Shown in pieces: positions 11,847 to 24,480 of a stretch of DNA of 64,000 bases; within the stretch, counting starts at the first letter, position 1, and every line of letters starts with the position of its first letter. The position numbers and the translations under genes are program-made. Source of the DNA: Leptobrachium leishanense (lineage: Eukaryota > Chordata > Amphibia > Anura > Megophryidae). The DNA lies in the NCBI GenBank assembly GCA_009667805.1, contig CM019069.1, positions 59,637,422-59,701,421 on the forward strand, read 5' to 3'. The notes below the pieces were generated by a model that was given only the letters and a program-made list of their open reading frames with translations, made no database searches and was not told where the DNA came from.

Positions 11847-11995
11847 GGAGCTCAGGGAAAAGTGCTGCCTTGCTGCAACATGTATAATTTATATGGAAGG
11901 AAATCAAGACCGGTCACCTAGGATTCCTTTCTGATTTCTTGCCTGCAGCGTATGCATTCTACATGAGGCGAGGTGGCATTTTTCATGCACTGCCC
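11847..11995 (+). repeat. Dispersed repeat pair, copy 1
   Basis: It matches 30386-30545 through GGGGAGC, AAAAGTGCT, ACATGTAT, AGGAAGGAAA, GGATTCCTT and GCATTTTTCATG in the same order and spacing. Function and class are unknown. Confidence 0.6.
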
Positions 11996-12776
11996 GAGCA
12001 GCATCAGAGGAAAATTAAAGGTTGTGGCCAGGAAATTTTAAAAAACCCCATATCATACAGCAAAATAATAAAATAACGATAGAAATTAATTCTATTTATC
12101 AGCTCCATCACCACACACACTGTGATTAGTGTGACTTGCCTTTAGATTATTATTACCGGGTCGCCACCTTGTGGACGCCGATATATGTCAGCGATGATTA
12201 AGTTGCTGAGTAAAGAAAAGATGCTCAAAGCGCAAACGTTTATTACAAAAAAAAATTTGAAATGAAAATACCCAGATTTCCCAAAGTAATTCTGATATTA
12301 AGATTACATTTTATTAAAGACCCAGAAACTAATATCATGCTGAACTTTTTGGGCTTTGGTGGGGAGAAAACCATTTATTTAACAGATCAATACACATAAA
12401 TAACCATGAACAGGTATATGGTATCATCCAGCATGAGGCCAATTGTGAGCCTGGGGGACCACAGGTGCGTCCTGTGAGAAACAAAGACTTTTTTTATCCA
12501 AAAAATCCCCGATCTAAAGAGAAACATTCCACTGCAGTAAAATCCTGTCCCCACGTGAGATCTGTGATTACTGTGTAAGGTAGACGTGTGAGATTCGTTC
12601 AGACTGATACAGAAATCGTCCAAAATATTGGCAGTTCAGATTTTTCTGACTTGCCAATGGAAGAACTGAATTGTTTAAAAAATTCAACTCAATCCAATTA
12701 TTTCCACTTATTATCAGACTGGTTTATTTAAATCGGAAAATTTCAGATTTAATGGAATATTAAAGTAGAAAAAGAC
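11996..12776. other. Non-coding spacer
   Basis: AT-rich; no gene, terminal repeat or RNA recognised. Confidence 0.5.
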
Positions 12777-13135
12777 ACGGTAACCCTAATAATATAACAT
12801 GCAATAATATAACATATATGATACACATAAACTGTAACCCTAATCCAAACCCTGACCCTAAATAACACACATGAACTGTAACCCTGGCCCTAACTCTAAT
12901 CATATAAGACGCATAAACTCTAGCCCTGACCCTAATAATATAGCACACATAACCTGTACCCAGCCCTAATCCTAATCATAATACACATAAACCCTAGTCC
13001 TAAAAAATGCATAATATGTAACCCTACCCCAAGCTCTAATAATTTAACACACATAACCTGTAACCAACTTTAGCCCTGACCCTTATAAGACAGAAAATTG
13101 TTACCCTAATCCTAGCACTAACCCTAGCCTCCCTC
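12777..13135 (+). repeat. Degenerate telomere-like/minisatellite tract
   Basis: About ten irregular copies of a roughly 35-45 bp unit built from AACCCTAAT, AATATAACA and CACATAA words. The recurring AACCCTAA is the vertebrate telomere repeat on the C-rich strand, but it is interspersed with AT-rich words rather than forming a pure (CCCTAA)n array. Confidence 0.65.
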
Positions 13136-13371
13136 CCCATTGTTTAATGTATTATTCATAAAGGTTCTAAATATTGGAAGCAGGCAACTATTTTGGTAAT
13201 TTCCGGATCGTTTCAAACATGAAATATCAGAAACTTCTGTTATTCTGAATTTGTTATTTCGAAATCTTCAACTGTACTGAAATGTTGTCTGCTGCACGTG
13301 TACTGTGTGAGGTTACCTGGGAATTCCACCCTCAAAATCCATCATTTTTATATATATATAAAACACTAGCT

Positions 13372-14283
13372 TTTACCCGCGGCTTCGCTCGCGTGGATTT
13401 TCGGATTTGTTAAAATTGTTTTTTAAAAGAAACTTGAGGTTTTTGTGGTAGAACCCCCCCCTCCCCCCACTTGGTTTTTGGAAAATTGTAAAACACGTGT
13501 TTTTTTTATTTTTCAAGAAGAATGTAAGTGCCAAATTTCACACCTGTAACATCTTTGGTTTTTGAAATATAGGTACACTGATAAAAGTATTCACATACCT
13601 TTCCCCCACCCCCCTTAACTGGATTTTCGGAAAATGGTAAAGCATGTTTTTTTTTTGCACGAAGATTGTAAATATTGAATTTCACATCTGTAACATCATT
13701 GGTTTTTGAAATATAGGTATAGTGATAAAGGTATTCATCCCCCTTATTGCCCCCCCCACTGGATTTTTGGAAAATGGTACAATACGTGTTGTTTTATTTT
13801 CAAGACAACTCTAAATACCAATTTTCACTTCTGTAACATCTTCTGTTTTTGAGATATAGGTATCCAGTTAAAGTATTCACCCCCCCTTTTTCACCCACCA
13901 TGTGAGATTCTTGGAAAATGGTAAAACATGTTTGTTTTTATTTTTCAAGAAGATTGTAAGTGCCAGATTTCACACCTGTAATATCTTTGGTTTTTGGAAA
14001 TCTAGCTATACTGATAAAATTATTCAAACCCCCCCCCCTTTTCCCCCTCCCACTGGATTTTTGGAAAATAGTAAAATAGGTGTTTTTTGTTTCTCAAGAC
14101 AACTCTAAATACCAATTTTCATGTCTGTAACATCTTCTGTTTTTGAGATGTAGGTATCCTGTTTAAAATATTCAACCGTCTTAGGGGTGGAGTTTCCAAA
14201 AATCCTTCCTTAGTGGGTGTCTACATCATAAAAACAGTGCACCTTCAAAATTTCATGTTCCTAGGTTAAACGGTTTCAACTGG
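13372..14283 (+). repeat. Interspersed repeat with five ~150-bp tandem units
   Basis: It opens with TTTTACCCGCGGCTTCGCTC, then has about five units starting near 13449, 13595, 13750, 13885 and 14030. Each has a C-run, GGATTTTTGGAAAATGGTAA, a T-run, AATTTCAC, CTGTAACATC and GATATAGGTAT words. It ends with a GTTGATCAGTCAGTCAGT tract (about 14286). A CCCGCGGCTTCGC opening and a GTCAGTCAGT ending are familiar from repeats in many animals, but I cannot assign a class. Confidence 0.7.
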
Positions 14284-14315
14284 GCGTTGATCAGTCAGTC
14301 AGTCCTTTCTGTACC

Positions 14316-14555
14316 ATATCAGCTGCCAATGGCACGCTGCACTCATCTGTATACAGGAAACCCACAGACAGGCCCAGCTACCTCCACAACACCAGCTTTC
14401 ATCCCAACCACACGAAACAAGGCATCATCTATAGCCAGGCCATCAGGTATCACCGAATCTGCTCGGACACTGGGGACAGGGATAAACGCCTGAGCAAACT
14501 GTCTGCATCATTCCAGCGGAAGGGCTACAAGGAAATCCACTGTTACACCCACTGA
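14316..14555 (+). pseudogene. Penelope-like reverse transcriptase, C-terminal fragment
   Basis: The frame starting at 14316 reads through NGTLHSSVYRKPTDR, then SFHPNHTKQGIIYSQAIRYH, RIC and a final GYKEI block before TGA at 14553-14555. This order (YRKPTD, SFHP, YSQAIR, RIC, RGY) is the conserved region following the catalytic core of Penelope-like reverse transcriptases. About 79 codons survive; the palm domain and GIY-YIG endonuclease are absent. It runs directly into a hammerhead-like tail, so this copy joins an RT fragment to the element's terminal region, as truncated Penelope copies often do. Its start coincides with the end of the 13372-14283 repeat. It is not functional. Confidence 0.8.
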
Positions 14556-14590
14556 TGACGCTACTTCTAGCGAAACGCGTTTGCGGTGTA
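14544..14590 (+). ncRNA. Hammerhead-like ribozyme relic
   Basis: A CTGATGA box (14552-14558), a short GCT/AGC stem and GAAAC (14572-14576) lie in hammerhead order, enclosed by TACACC/GGTGTA (14544-14549/14585-14590). The first stem II pair is C-C and no good UH cleavage site precedes the closing stem, so self-cleavage is doubtful. Hammerhead ribozymes are known from Penelope-like elements, which fits the RT fragment just upstream. Confidence 0.45.
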
Positions 14591-16037
14591 TTTTATTTAT
14601 TGTTTTAATAAAACCGATTGTGAATTTCCACCCTGTATGATCCCGGGTGATTTATTCCTTCGGCATCCTGAATAGATATTTCTAAGGATCTGGTTTCCTG
14701 CCTTGTGGACCTGAGGTTGGGGAATCGGTGCCCCTTGATTTAAATCCACCGATCTGCCTTCTGTTTGGTGCCCATTTATTTAAATCGGCACCAGAATATG
14801 TAAGTATATCTCTTATTTTTTCACTCCTATCTGGGACGATACAGTCTGCACTTAATTTCTCCCTTGCATTTTTTTCCCTTTTTTCCTTCCACCTCCATCA
14901 ACTGTTTCATTGAGGACTCGATCCCTGGCTGAATATCTTTTATTGAAACTGAAGATTGTGAGTGTTAGCGCCGGACACCAGCTCTGTAACCTGCATCTTT
15001 ATACCGAAACAGTTTTGGGGATTTGCCGTTTGTTTGGACAGCCCGGCTGCTGCATCTCGAATCTGGCCGGTATAAACAGCTTTTTTTCTTTTTATGTATG
15101 GACTATTTTTATACACACTATCTTTTATTCCATTTTTTCTGTTCACTTCATTTTTTCACCTTTAATTGTTTTATTCGTTTTTATGGACTTAAAGGAATAA
15201 AAATTTTTTTGGTTGTTTTTTTCACTTATTTATTGTATTTTGCTTAGTATTTTAACTGCAGCACAAGGATCAAGCACTGTGCCTTATTTCCAGCATCTGG
15301 ACAAATTACCACGCCCTTTATAGAGCTCCTTGCTCACTGATGGTGTTCAGCCCATATCTATGGTGTTTTAGCCTTAGAGCTACCTACAAATCATCTATTT
15401 TTGCATAGTTCATTACATTTAACACTGTTTGATCTTATTGTTTGTGGTTTTTTTTTCTTTTTCTTGCAGTACACATTTTACTATTAAGTCACGTCCTTTG
15501 TAAGTTCACGGATGTCACATTTTTTTGTGGTTCCATATGTATTTTTTTGCTTAATAATAATTTTTATCCTTTTTTATTCTATTTCTGGTCAATACAGTCC
15601 TCTCACGCAGTGAGTCTCCTACTTATTTTTAGTTTTTTTATATACAGTCCATTTCCTTTTATTTTCCTGCCTATGCCAATAGAGCCATCTAGTGGCACCA
15701 TACAGATACTACACCCATTTCAAGGACTTAATATAGATTTGGGTTTTCTAACCCACTATAATAACGTCACATAATATTCATAATTCCTATTTTTCTGTGT
15801 CTTCCCCATACTCACTGTGTTGTGTTTTTTTTTTTTTTTCTTTTTTTCGTTCTGTCCTTTCACATTCCCTTTGAAGTGGACATGATTGCATCTTGCCTGA
15901 GACAATTAAATGTTTTTTTTGTTCCCCCCCCTCTGACCATGCCATTTGGCAATGTACAACATCTAACAACCCCAACTGTGAGCCCTATGACTGTCCCAAT
16001 GTTTAATTCTATTATTCTGATCAGTTAGCTTCTATAC
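14591..16037 (+). other. Probable Penelope-like terminal/leader sequence
   Basis: T-rich sequence without a recognised gene. An AATAAA lies near 14609. The placement after the RT fragment and before another hammerhead-like tail at 16038 suggests one or more Penelope-like terminal regions, but no boundary was found. The open frames are low-complexity and leucine/phenylalanine-rich because of the T-runs. Confidence 0.35.
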
Positions 16038-16140
16038 CTGACGAAGAGAGGAATCCTCTCGAAAGCTTGTACTTTAAATGTAACGTTAGTCCAATAAAAA
16101 AGGTATCACTACAGATTTTGGCATCGTGATTTTGGCATCT
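16038..16140 (+). ncRNA. Second hammerhead-like tail motif
   Basis: CTGACGA is followed by a perfect six-pair hairpin (GAGAGG/CCTCTC) and GAAAG, the hammerhead core order with one extra A before the stem. AGTCCAATAAAAAAGG and the inverted GTTAGTCC/GGACTAAC follow downstream. Stems I and III do not form well, so this is a tail signature rather than a demonstrated ribozyme. Confidence 0.35.
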
Positions 16141-16533
16141 GGACTAACACGGCCTAACTAATATATATATATATATATATACAGTTGTGTTCAAAATTAT
16201 TCAACCCCCAATGCTGTAAAGGGTTTTAGGGAATTTAGTGTACATTTGTAATTGTATTCAGAATGAAATCCTACAAGGACTTTTTAAAGAATCATATGCA
16301 ACTAAAATGACATCAATTGGTTTTGTAATACAGTAGTAAATGTTTCTTTTGTGAATTCTTCATTGACACAATTATTCAACCCCTTAAAGACTACCACTCT
16401 GAAGAACAGAGGTTCATTCAAGTGTTTTCAATCAGGTATTGAAAACACCTGTGGATGTCACGGAGCAGCAATAAAGCATAATAAGCACCAATTAGGCAGC
16501 TTTAAAATGACTGTGATACTCAGCTCCTTCTAG

Positions 16534-17539
<1,006 letters not shown>

Positions 17540-17988
17540 GGCTGGTGTCAGACGAGCGTAGTGTTCACGTCCGTGATTGCGCCTAAAAGTACGTCCGTGA
17601 TAGCATGAAAGTAAGTCCATTGGAGCCTGACACATGAAGTACGTCCGCACTGAACTGCGGACGCACAACGGCCGCGGCAAACGGACGCAGGTTAGGCAAG
17701 AACGTAATACTGCTAGAACGGACGTGCGGAGTGCGCCACGTCCACAACGTCTGCATAGCTTTGTGTGTGAGTGATGGAGCGAGGTCAGACGGACTGCATT
17801 TATACGTCCAGCATTTTTGACGGACAGAATGTTTTTTCATTGTAATTTATTTTCCCCTCCTACATCCGTCAAAAAATAACTTCAGTGAAAAAACGGACTG
17901 TGTGACCACTACTGCGTCATCCGTACTGACGATGTCCGTACTGCACGGACGTACAGTCCGTAGAAATCACGCTCGTCTGACCCCAGCC
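17540..17988. mobile_element. Harbinger-like MITE, copy 2
   Basis: Ends GGCTGGTGTCAGACGAGC and GCTCGTCTGACCCCAGCC, with TTAA on both flanks (17536-17539, 17989-17992). It has the same CpG-rich interior as the other copies. It split the last codons of the Tc1 transposase, so it is younger than that element. Confidence 0.82.
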
Positions 17989-18550
17989 TTAAAGCTGTTA
18001 TAACTGTAAAAGGATGTTGTACTAAGTACTAAGATTGAATGTCACTTGGGGGTTGAATAAAACTGATAATGATGTGAGCACAGAAAAGACATTTGTGGTT
18101 ATTTCATTATAAATGTTATGTTATATTTGTCTGACCTACACGTGCCTCTTTGATTTAATTGTAAGCAAGATGACTGAATGATCAAAATCAATGTCAAACT
18201 GGCTAAAACACTCAATTTCAGTGGGGGTTGAATAATTTTGAACACAACTGTATATATAAAATATACGATAAAACAAAACGAGAGGAGAGCACACCAAACA
18301 ATACAAAAGAAACCACAACAGCAGCTAAATACGTTTAAACAGAGTTTCAGATTTAACCCTTTCAGTGCTTAAGAACATTTCCTAAACCCCTTCAAACATT
18401 GCATTCCTGGTATATATATATATAGTATAATGCTGAGTTTCCTGTGTGTGTATGGCAACTCTCAGCCAGCCTCTGATACATGAATGAATGGCTGAAGATA
18501 TCTGGCTCACATCTTATCATCTAAACCGTTATGGTTATATATTCTACGGG

Positions 18551-18810
18551 CATAGGTGTGTGCACAGGGTGTGCCTGGGCATACCCTAATGTTGAGTGAT
18601 GGTCTCATCTTTGACACCCTTCATAGATATTTTGGTTGTTTCTTATCTGGTTCATAATAAATTGCATGAACATTGACTTTATCGCTGCATAAACTTTCGT
18701 TATTCCTTCTTAAAATAACTGCCCTGTAAAAAAAATTCCAAGCTTAGATATGTAATTAATAAATGTTCCATGGGTGCACGCCCTAATGAAATGGGCTGCG
18801 CACGCCATTG
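18551..18810. mobile_element. Putative hAT-like MITE
   Basis: Ends CATAGGTGTGTGCAC and, complemented, CAATGGCGTGCGCAG resemble each other and hAT-type termini. The flanking 8-mers do not match, so the call is tentative. The remainder of 18253-18950 holds nothing recognised. Confidence 0.4.
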
Positions 18811-18951
18811 CTTATGCTACTTATACAGGAGATCTTCACTCTCCTACCACTCTAGCTAGTCGAATCGCTACAGATAAAGTTATGTCAATATTAAGTATAA
18901 CAAGCATATAGTTTCCAGATGTTACAGCTTAGCTAGTTTATAAAAGTAAAA

Positions 18952-19128
18952 AAGGTGCTATATTTATTTTCTGTTAATCTGTATATTTGTGTTTTTTTTA
19001 TATCTTGCATTGTATTACTTTGTATTTCTGTAACATTTTAATGTTCTTGAACCCAGGACATACTTGAAAATGAGAGAAATCTCAATGTATCCTTCCTGGT
19101 AAAATACTTTATAAATAAATAAATATGT
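18952..19128 (+). mobile_element. LINE 3' tail fragment, CR1/L2 superclade
   Basis: The same sequence ends the minus-strand LINE at 41867-42610: TGTATTACTTTGTATTTCTG, AACATTTTAATGTTCTTGAA, a tail with the complement of AAGGATACATTGAGATTTCT, and AAATAAATAAAT. Only about 180 bp remain, a typical 5'-truncated insertion. Confidence 0.8.
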
Positions 19129-20735
19129 GGAACAGGCTCTGCTGATAATAATTCATGTGTTCCTTTCTTCAATTAAGATTTAGTTGCTGCCATTTCATCC
19201 GTAGTCATAATGTCTGAGCTAGAAATGCCCATTTAATGATCAGCACCGCTGCCTGGCATCTGTAATAATCTATGCATGGATAAACATTATAGGAACTGGG
19301 TCAGACGATAACTCCTTACTTACCCATGGCTTTTTGTATGCACAGACACAATACCAAATCTAATAGTGAAATTGAGACACAGCAGAGGATTGCTCCAAGG
19401 ATAAAATGGAAAGGAAACATAGTTATACTTTCATGTAAAAACACTAATTACTGCTAGCAAGGCTAACCCTAAAAGAACCCCAAACAGAACACTAACCCTA
19501 AACATTTCTAGGATTAGGGCTGTGGTGTAAGATATTTTTCTATGAAATATATACATTAGAAAAAAAAAAAATATTTACTATTTTCTTTTATATATTCTAT
19601 TTGTATGGTTTTATTGATAGAAAAATAAAATCTTATGTAATCTTACTAACCCGATTAGTTAAAAAAAATGAAATTTAAAAATACGTCAACTGTCACATGA
19701 AGAAAAAAGACACAAAATGGCAATTTGAACATTAAGATAACACATTTTTATTAACAAAATGTAAAACTTTACAGAAGGATAACAATAATACACAATTTTG
19801 ATACAGGTTGTGTACAAACAATCTCACTAAACCAACAAAATAATACAGATTGCAGTGATGGGTAAACTAGTCTATAACTACAATAGTAATATAAATAATG
19901 TTATTTATATAGACTGTTATTGTTGTTTAGATTATCCATCTTTTCCTTTAATACCTAATTTTATTCTGTTTATAGTAACATAACCAGAAAAAGTAATATT
20001 CAGATGACCCGAAATCGGACTGCCAGTAATACTATGCTGATTACAACTGACCATTAAGCATCAATGAATACTGAATGATTTTAATGTAAATGTCTAAGCA
20101 TGACACAATGTATTCTGAACTTAATTGCCCTGTTAAACAACAACAATTATACAGTTTTTATCTAACTGTTAATAATTTAAGAACTTTATGAGAATGTCAA
20201 TTACATTTTTGTTTCAGGATTTCCTAGTACAGTTGCTCGTTTCACAGCCGTAAAAAAATAAATAAAAAAATAAAAAATACAAGAAGGAAACTAATAAAAA
20301 CCTATTACTGTCATTGGCAGCGTGTTATTACCAGGATAACTAGCGGAGATAATATTTTGGATGGTGTCATAATTGTTTCTACATCAAAGGTTGTTTTTAA
20401 TCTATTTATATCACATATCCTTATGCAAAACAAAAGTACACTGTTATTATTTTCAGGTAGCATGTCTATAAATTATCACTACCTGTTCTCTGAAATTGTT
20501 TAAATAAAAGTATAAAGCAATGCCTTCAAACCCCCCCCCCTCGTAAAAGACTCTCAATAACTCTGCGTGGTTATCCATTGAGCTTAGTCTTAATTAATCA
20601 ACATTCCAGTGCTCTGCCTGTGAGGCTTTTTATATCTCATCAACTTTGATGCGGAATAATTAAATTTTATCATAATTATAATTTGCAGTTGGGATTTATG
20701 CTATTAATAATCCAAAATAATCCAAAGTGCCCTCA
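19129..20735. other. AT-rich spacer, no gene seen
   Basis: Low-complexity A and T runs (for example 19560-19571, 20255-20280) and a C-run near 20530. No open frame, terminal repeat or RNA is recognised. Confidence 0.55.
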
Positions 20736-20739
20736 CTCC

Positions 20740-21070
20740 TCTCCTCCCTAAAGGGGTCTCCGAGGGCTGATTCAGCCCTCCAAATGCAGGGCATTAGACT
20801 CTTTCAGAACCTGAGATCAGAGAGCACTGACCTCAGGTTTCTGGATTTCGTGACTCGGCTCCCACCAATGGCTCTCATTGTGAACGACTGGACGCAAGCT
20901 TGAGCATCCAACTTCCCTGTAGTCATGTGACTGCTGTGGTTTGACAGATCCAGACCAGCGCCTAGGGAGCCTAGCGCTGGTTTAAAGGGAAGTTTAAAAA
21001 GAATCTAAAGTTCCAATGAGAGGGGGTCAGAAGGGTTACATTTTAACCCTTCCTATCTATTTTAACTAGT
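20740..21070 (+). repeat. Dispersed repeat, copy 2
   Basis: It matches the complement of 10190-10510 and partly 25740-25860 (shared GGCTCTCA, CATGTGACTGCTGTGG, GAGAGGGGGTCAG, TTTAACCC). It is bounded by non-coding AT-rich DNA. The class is unknown. Confidence 0.55.
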
Positions 21071-21993
21071 AGGAGAAGGAACAGGAGTGTCATTACTTTA
21101 ATGCCAGTTGTCTGGAACTCAGTTCAGTAGAGAATTTGGAATGGAGCCGTGTCATTAGAGTTCTCATTCGTTCAGTGAATATATACTTGTCTACTATATT
21201 TCCTAAGAGCTAAGGAGCAATTTAAATACCACTGCCACATGCAGCTTTGAAAATATGCTATATCGTTTCCAGTGAGACATTTGAAATATGCTATTTTTAT
21301 ACTTTGGTGGTGTATAATTTTGAATCCCATAAAAGCTTGCATCCCCTTGGGTTTCCATCATTTCCATGTGCGACAGAGTAATGACATTATGAGTGACTGT
21401 TATGGTGACGGAATAAAATGTACTGTAAGATTAGTTTAGGCCCTATGTAACCATAGCAAAACTCACAGATCACAGCAAATTAAAAGGTAACAAAATAACG
21501 TTTCAGGTTTGCATTAGATGAGGTGAAATTTACTTGTGAAAAGCCCATATTAACCTATAAGCAATCCTGTCATTTACAATGATAACAATGAGAAGAAAAT
21601 ACATGCAATAACATAATTTAACAAAACAAGAATGAAGAGAGAAAAAAACAGCCCAGTCTCCAGAATCCCCCTACCAAACTGTGAGGTTATGTTATATAAG
21701 AGGAAATGGCACAATTCCATATAAACATCTTAAACAGCGCTGTACAATGGGTGGAACAAAACAACATAAAATGAACAAATAAGTTAGACACACTTGAGAA
21801 AGATAGGAAAAGAGGGCCCTGTTCAAGAGCTTACGATCTAAGAGGGGAGGGGTGACACACAGTCATGAGGGTAAATATCAGAGAATGAAATGTAATGGGA
21901 TTCGTGGGAGATGCATCAGGAGAGGTACAATGGGGGATTATGGAGTGAACTGATGGGCCTCTATGATGCAATGCGTTTTTAAGATGTCTAGAA

Positions 21994-22581
21994 CAGACCT
22001 GCACAACATAGTTTGCTGTAGCATTTCGAGTGGCCCGTGAACGGGTGCGGATGCTGGCCGCCATGAAACTGTATTCTATAGATGGCTGCCATGCATGGTG
22101 GCGGCCATCTTTAGAACTGGAAATCCGCCAGGACCTTCCGTACAACCTAGGCTGCACGAAAGGTCCTGGTGTCTTTCTAATCAGCTTAGACTGCATGTAA
22201 TGTCCTGACGGGGTCCACTGGCTTCTCAAAGAAGCTAGCGGTTCCCTCTATGCAGCCTGAGCTGATCTGAGTGCGGCTGTCCCACTCCCTCTCTCCCTTC
22301 CAGCAAAGATCTGGGAGGAAGTGACCATGGTAACCGCGCGGGAGGGGAAAATGGGGTGAAGGTCTTTGGGGGTATGTGAATTGGGGGGTGGACATGAATT
22401 ATCAGGTGAATTGGGGCAAAATGGGCACGAAATGATGTGAAGAGATGAATTGGGCTGTAAACAGTAAGTATACCTTTTTTACTTGGTAAATGAGGTGCTA
22501 AAAACCGATCTGTGGCCCGATGAAGTTTAGTCTACTCTAATTTTGACCCCCTACCTACTGCCAAGCTGTGCAGCAGGTCTG
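21994..22581. mobile_element. Non-autonomous hAT element inside L2
   Basis: Ends CAGACCTGC and GCAGGTCTG are flanked by exact 8-bp duplications GTCTAGAA (21986-21993, 22582-22589). It has no transposase. It interrupts the LINE coding region and is therefore younger. Confidence 0.82.
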
Positions 22582-22634
22582 GTCTAGAAAGACTGGAGAC
22601 ACGGGGAGAGATGAATGTTGCTATGGAGGAAATT

Positions 22635-23068
22635 TCATAGAGAGGGTGCAGTCTGGGATAAGTTATGAAGGAGAGAGTGGGGGCGCAGGTATGAGGAGCG
22701 GATAACCAGATCTTTGAGAAAGCGAAGTGACTGGGATGGAAAATACCTGCTAATAAGGGAGGAGATGTAAGCAGGTTTACGGTTATGGTGAGCTTTATAT
22801 GTAAGGACCAGTATTATGAGTTCTAAAAGAAACAGGGAGCCAGTGCAAAGACTGACAAAGGGGTGAAAGGTACAGAATGTGAGATAGATGAGCCTGACAG
22901 AGGCTTGCAACGTAGACTGTAGAGGGAGAATATGGGATAATTTAAGGCCAATGAGGAGAGAGTTACAGTAGTCGAGGTGGGAGATAATAAAGGTTGGATG
23001 AGTGTTTTAGCAGAGTCCTGGGTTTGAAAGGTGTGAATGCATGCAATGTTTTTTAATTGTGTCAACAT
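22635..23068 (-). pseudogene. L2-like reverse transcriptase C-terminal remnant
   Basis: Two overlapping minus-strand frames together hold the conserved region after the catalytic core: a block readable as SxLDYCNSLLIGL near 22980-22940, LQASVRLIY, TYKAHHNRKPAYISSLI and RSSYLRPHS. In intact L2/Rex-type enzymes these correspond to the SRLDYCN, AARLI, TYKALH and YLSSL blocks. A frameshift separates the two halves, and the palm and endonuclease domains are missing. The family call is firm at superclade level only. Confidence 0.75.
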
Positions 23069-23170
23069 TTGGTTTGTGACTGAATGTAAGAAGTGAAGGA
23101 GAGATCAGAGTCAAAGAGAACACAGAGGTAGCGAGCCTGTGAGTTAGAAGTAATGCCCCACACTCTAAAC

Positions 23171-24257
23171 TTTATTGTCTACATCAGGGGTCAAGTGGAG
23201 AGGGAACGCGTGGGAACATATTTCCTCCACTATTTTGCAGCGGAAACTCCATTCCCATTGGTCCCACACACTATAAAGCTTGTATTCAGCCATCCAATCA
23301 TATGTTTCCCTGTTAAGTGAAAATAAATATAGGATTTATCATGTATTTTGTTAAAATCCATATATAAAAATAGCTATATGAGATATTAGAGTGTGCTTGT
23401 GTCAAGTGTGAATTATTAAGTGCAAATTGGGGACAGAAATCTTGCTGCGTATTCACACTTTTTTCTAAGGACTTAACCCCTGGTCTACATTCACATTACC
23501 TATGTTGTCTTTATAGTCTATATTCACCTATAGGAGCCAGCTTTGTAACCTTTTTTCTTTACCAAGTTATTTTTATGTAAACAAAATAGCAGTGAATTTA
23601 ATAGACAAAGAATGCAAAACCACATTAAATGTCAAAATCCAATTCTCTATAGATGACACACCTCAACAAGGTGACCTTGTAATAATAACAACGCAGCATG
23701 ACATTTGTGCCGAAGCTAACATGGCTTTCAGGAGGAGAAACGTCAGTAAATAATGCTAAATGGAGTAAAAGGCAGAAAAAGGAACATCACTTATTCTAAA
23801 TAATAGTAAAAATTGAACATAATTGAATCTATAATATTTGTTGAGCGGTTACTTAATGTTACATTTCAGTGCAGTCAGCCAAGGCCATCCCACTCTCTGT
23901 GCATTGAAATAAAGCCGGAAAAAAAAGAGTCCTTGTACAGATTTGCCTGGTATAATTTGCATACCATTTCTATGAATAGGCAGTCTGTCATTATCGCTGC
24001 TTTGCATGTAAAATTGCATGAGTGAGGCTAACCACTGCATAGATTAAATGGAAGAGGATATTTAAATTGTTTAGATTCAGTCTCATCCTCTGAAAGAACC
24101 AGTTTTTAATTATGGATCCATATAATTTAAAACTACAAAGCAAATGCTGGATTAGCAGTATTATAATCATTACTATGTTTCAAATACAGACAAACTACAG
24201 TTCTCTCTGCCAATCCCTGGTCAACTTTTATTTTCAAATGGAGACTATCAAAGAGGA
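23171..24257. other. Non-coding spacer
   Basis: Nothing recognised; AT-rich with no conserved frame. Confidence 0.5.
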
Positions 24258-24480
24258 ATTTCGGTGCTTTGTCGTTCCTCGCACTCGGAGTCAAATTCCC
24301 CGACCCTGCGGTGACTTCAGTTTTCACTGCAGGGTCCCTGAAGTGCGGTGAATCGAAAATCCACTGCAAAACTGCCGAATTGATCTGAAAACTCACGAAA
24401 TGCATCTGATGACCTGCCACAAAACCGCCGAATCAATCAGAAAAAACCGAACAGACCGCCGTAAAAAGCGCTGCCCCGAG
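24258..24480. repeat. Fragment of GGGTTATTC-family element
   Basis: Interior-type words typical of that family (TTTCGGTGCTTTG, CCCTGCGGTGA, CACTGCAGGGTCCCTGAAGT, then repeated CCGAA words) without the inverted ends. A closely similar block is at 29735-29800 and 32490-32545. Confidence 0.6.

Larger units (their letters stand above)
21715..23170 (-). mobile_element. L2-like LINE, 3' portion, with nested hAT
   Basis: On the minus strand the 3' end reads TTAGATCGTAAGCTCTTGAA, GGGCCCTCTT and TGTACAGCGCTG, a tail I associate with frog L2-type LINEs. Decayed reverse transcriptase C-terminal coding lies at 22635-23068 and the last codons at about 21831-21985. A 588-bp hAT element interrupts it. Confidence 0.75.

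Noticed and set aside
12777..13135. A true interstitial telomere
   Set aside because: AACCCTAA words are irregular and separated by AT-rich spacers; there is no pure (CCCTAA)n run.
14544..14590. An active hammerhead ribozyme at this site
   Set aside because: The core boxes are present, but the first stem II pair is mismatched and the cleavage position is unsuitable, so it is listed only as a relic.
15442..15774. 110-codon hydrophobic frame resembling a membrane protein
   Set aside because: The phenylalanine/leucine-rich composition follows from T-runs, and no conserved motif or neighbouring gene supports it.
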